Positions 36,317-37,989 of a stretch of 37,989 bases of DNA are shown here, piece by piece. This DNA comes from a virus, in IMG/VR virus record IMGVR_UViG_3300037452_000034, positions 1-37,989 of that record; one strand, 5' to 3'. Position 1 is the first letter of the stretch, and the number at the start of each line of letters is the position of its first letter. Under the pieces are notes generated by a model. That model had not been told where the DNA came from, made no database searches, and saw only the letters and a program-made list of their open reading frames with translations. The position numbers and the translations under genes are program-made.

Positions 36317-37989
36317 ATGGGAACGCCAGTCCAGCCGCAGGGGAGCCAGTTGCCGACCACCCTGGTCGGCCAGCCTAACCCGACTCCTGGCGTTGCCCCG
36401 TTCACCGCTGGCTCCCCGCAGGCGATCCAGCAGATGCAGAACGCCTACGACAAGCAGATCCAGCAGCAGATCGAGACCAAGGGTCTCGACCAGGCCAACC
36501 TCGGTGATGCGATCATGCATCCACTGGAGGCTATCGGCTCTGGCGCGTACTGGGTCTGGAGTAATATCATGTCCAGGCCTCTGTCTACCGCCCTGATTGC
36601 AGGGCAGGAACAGGATGTCAATAACAAGTCCCTGTTCGCCGGTTCCACCTGGACCCAGTCGTGGGATCTGGCCAAGCATGTGTCTCCTGGCCAGGCTGGC
36701 TATATCGATGCCCGTGGCTTCTTTGATGATGCCTGGGAGAAGAAGCAGCTCATTGGGCAGAACACCGACGGCACTCTGATCTGGGACCACCCGGACCAGA
36801 AGACCGCCTATTTCAACCACGGTATCCAGCAGTGGGTTTCCGGCGGCATGGATGCCGCAGCGGGTTTCTATCTGGACCCACTGACTCTCGCTGGCAAGGG
36901 TTTGAAGTACATCAAGGACGTCGGCTATGTGAAGCCGATCGTCACCACTGAGAACGCCACCTTCAAGGGTGCGATCACCGCAAAGGCCCTCGGTGCGGTA
37001 AACAAGGTGACCCGCGTATCTCCCACCGGTGTCAAGAATCTGGCTACCGTGTGGAATGATGCGGGCTTCGGATTCGGCGACAGCATCTCCAGGGTCAGCA
37101 AGAAGGCCCTCGCATCCAACATCGAGGGCTCGAACTTCACAAAGTTCGGCGACTATATCCAGGGCATGAAGGACAAGATCGGCGACGACCAGTTCGCCCA
37201 GTGGGTAGTGAAGCAGCCCTTCGCCAAGCAGGGTGCAATGTCCGGCACGATCGCAGCCTCGATGGCTGCGGCCAAGGACCGTGACGAACTCAACGGTGTC
37301 ATCAAGGCCGGTCTCGGGGACCAGAACCACCTCGATGGACTGAAGGCCAAGAACGCACAGCTGGGCAATGACCTCCTCAATGCACAGCAGAAGATCAACC
37401 TGCTCCACTCGAACATCGCCAAGCTTCCTGATCCTGCATCTCCGATGGGTCAGCAGTACGCACTGGAGCTTGCCGACGCTACCAACAAGATGCAGGATGT
37501 AGAGAACCAGACCCACATTGTCAGCAACCAGCTCGCTGCTGAGGGTGCCGGTCTGCAGAAGGGGTTGTACTTCAACTCGAAGATCACGCCCACGCTGTCC
37601 GCAGCTATGGCTGCGGCCAACCCGCTGTATTCCTATGCGGGAAGTGGCAGTATCCTGTACAACCACCTGTTCGCACGGCCTCTGCGGTTCTTCAACAAGG
37701 TCGGAACCTCATGGTCGAACGTCCTGCCGAACGGCTGGCTCGACCTGAAGGACCCCAACTCGCACCGCGAGCTGGATGCCCAGCTCCGTGAGTCCGGGGT
37801 ATATACGGATGCCGAGCGTTCTACCGCTGTCAGCAGCTACATCGCAGCACCGTACGACCTGAAGCGCCAGGTGGTCACCAGCCTCGAAGCCAAGACCCTG
37901 GCACGCCTGGCAGCGAATGCCGGTATGGACGAGCATGGTGCGCAGACCCTGTACAACGTGTTTAGCAACGGTCGAGCCCATGCCTTCAA
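36317..37989 (+). CDS. Large internal virion protein (3' partial)
   Basis: At least 557 residues from ATG 36317; open to the window edge. Disordered Gln/Pro-rich N-terminus (about 1-45), then helical segments (DAIMHPLEAIGSGAYWVWSN; GGMDAAAGFYLDPLTLAGKG), an alternating Ala/Lys-rich central part, and a long predicted coiled coil (HLDGLKAKNAQLGNDLLNAQ). No enzymatic motif yet; one may lie beyond the edge. The pattern fits large ejected core proteins of short-tailed phages. Its frame continues into the gene fragment at 1-175 if the ends are joined. Confidence 0.75.
   Translation, partial: MGTPVQPQGSQLPTTLVGQPNPTPGVAPFTAGSPQAIQQMQNAYDKQIQQQIETKGLDQANLGDAIMHPLEAIGSGAYWVWSNIMSRPLSTALIAGQEQDVNNKSLFAGSTWTQSWDLAKHVSPGQAGYIDARGFFDDAWEKKQLIGQNTDGTLIWDHPDQKTAYFNHGIQQWVSGGMDAAAGFYLDPLTLAGKGLKYIKDVGYVKPIVTTENATFKGAITAKALGAVNKVTRVSPTGVKNLATVWNDAGFGFGDSISRVSKKALASNIEGSNFTKFGDYIQGMKDKIGDDQFAQWVVKQPFAKQGAMSGTIAASMAAAKDRDELNGVIKAGLGDQNHLDGLKAKNAQLGNDLLNAQQKINLLHSNIAKLPDPASPMGQQYALELADATNKMQDVENQTHIVSNQLAAEGAGLQKGLYFNSKITPTLSAAMAAANPLYSYAGSGSILYNHLFARPLRFFNKVGTSWSNVLPNGWLDLKDPNSHRELDAQLRESGVYTDAERSTAVSSYIAAPYDLKRQVVTSLEAKTLARLAANAGMDEHGAQTLYNVFSNGRAHAF

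Noticed and set aside
36311-37666. A 451-residue antisense open frame on the minus strand
   Set aside because: It lies opposite the large virion gene, mirrors its codon bias and has no SD or neighbours on that strand.

Overview
The window is about 38 kb of a tailed-phage genome that infects an actinobacterium. The host call rests on four things: a WhiB-family regulator (a family confined to Actinobacteria and their phages), a DUF1906 glycoside-hydrolase-like endolysin, GTG/TTG starts with GTGA/ATGA overlaps, and a copy of the actinobacterial rRNA-leader boxA/boxC element. The virion looks short-tailed (podovirus-like). It has an N4-gp56-type major capsid protein, a portal, large internal virion proteins (one with a lytic transglycosylase domain) and fibre proteins, but no tape measure, tail tube or sheath gene. 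I see no integrase, attachment site or DNA polymerase.

Layout. (1) 1-12165, plus strand: end of the internal virion protein block, a lone tRNA-like element, scaffold, capsid, a run of small genes (including an Acb2/Tad1-like cyclic-nucleotide sponge and a protein with a metallothionein-like Cys cluster), head-tail connector, fibre and tail proteins, small membrane proteins and a stand-alone peptidoglycan-binding domain, closed by a strong terminator at 12179-12213. (2) 12227-20426, minus strand: small early genes plus a replication/recombination set: split DnaG-type primase, RecA-fold helicase, archaeal-type Holliday junction resolvase, Cas4/RecB-like Fe-S nuclease and WhiB. (3) 20838-22753, plus strand: a small island with a metallophosphoesterase, a membrane peptide, a sigma-like factor and a coiled-coil protein. 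(4) 22788-27703, minus strand: small early genes, many with a structured 5' leader and a GGGAGAGA Shine-Dalgarno (SD), transcribed from an rRNA-like leader at about 27.7-28.1 kb. (5) 28321-28874, minus strand: a two-gene operon with its own terminator. (6) 28875-29765: non-coding, with an AT-rich CACAT-repeat zone, a TATAAT promoter and five leader hairpins. (7) 29766-37989, plus strand: terminase, two membrane proteins, endolysin, portal, small virion genes and the first internal virion protein, running off the end. Gene order suggests that the window end leads, beyond the window or around a circular map, towards the window start.

The most striking feature is RNA-level control of the minus-strand early region. 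At 24338-24393 there is a complete type II hammerhead ribozyme, lying exactly between the stop codon of one gene and the ribosome-binding site of the next. At 27861-27880 there is a near copy of the host rRNA boxA/boxC (NusA-binding) antitermination element, downstream of TTGACA-type promoters and heading a roughly 15-kb minus-strand gene set. Around these are two 62-bp leader repeats whose hairpins differ by two compensatory base-pair changes, a recurring intergenic hairpin with a CTNA loop, a hairpin that buries a start codon, a tRNA T-arm-like minihelix, and two extended -10 promoters placed exactly 6 nt before ATG codons (predicted leaderless mRNAs). All functional assignments come from reading the sequence; no database search was run.
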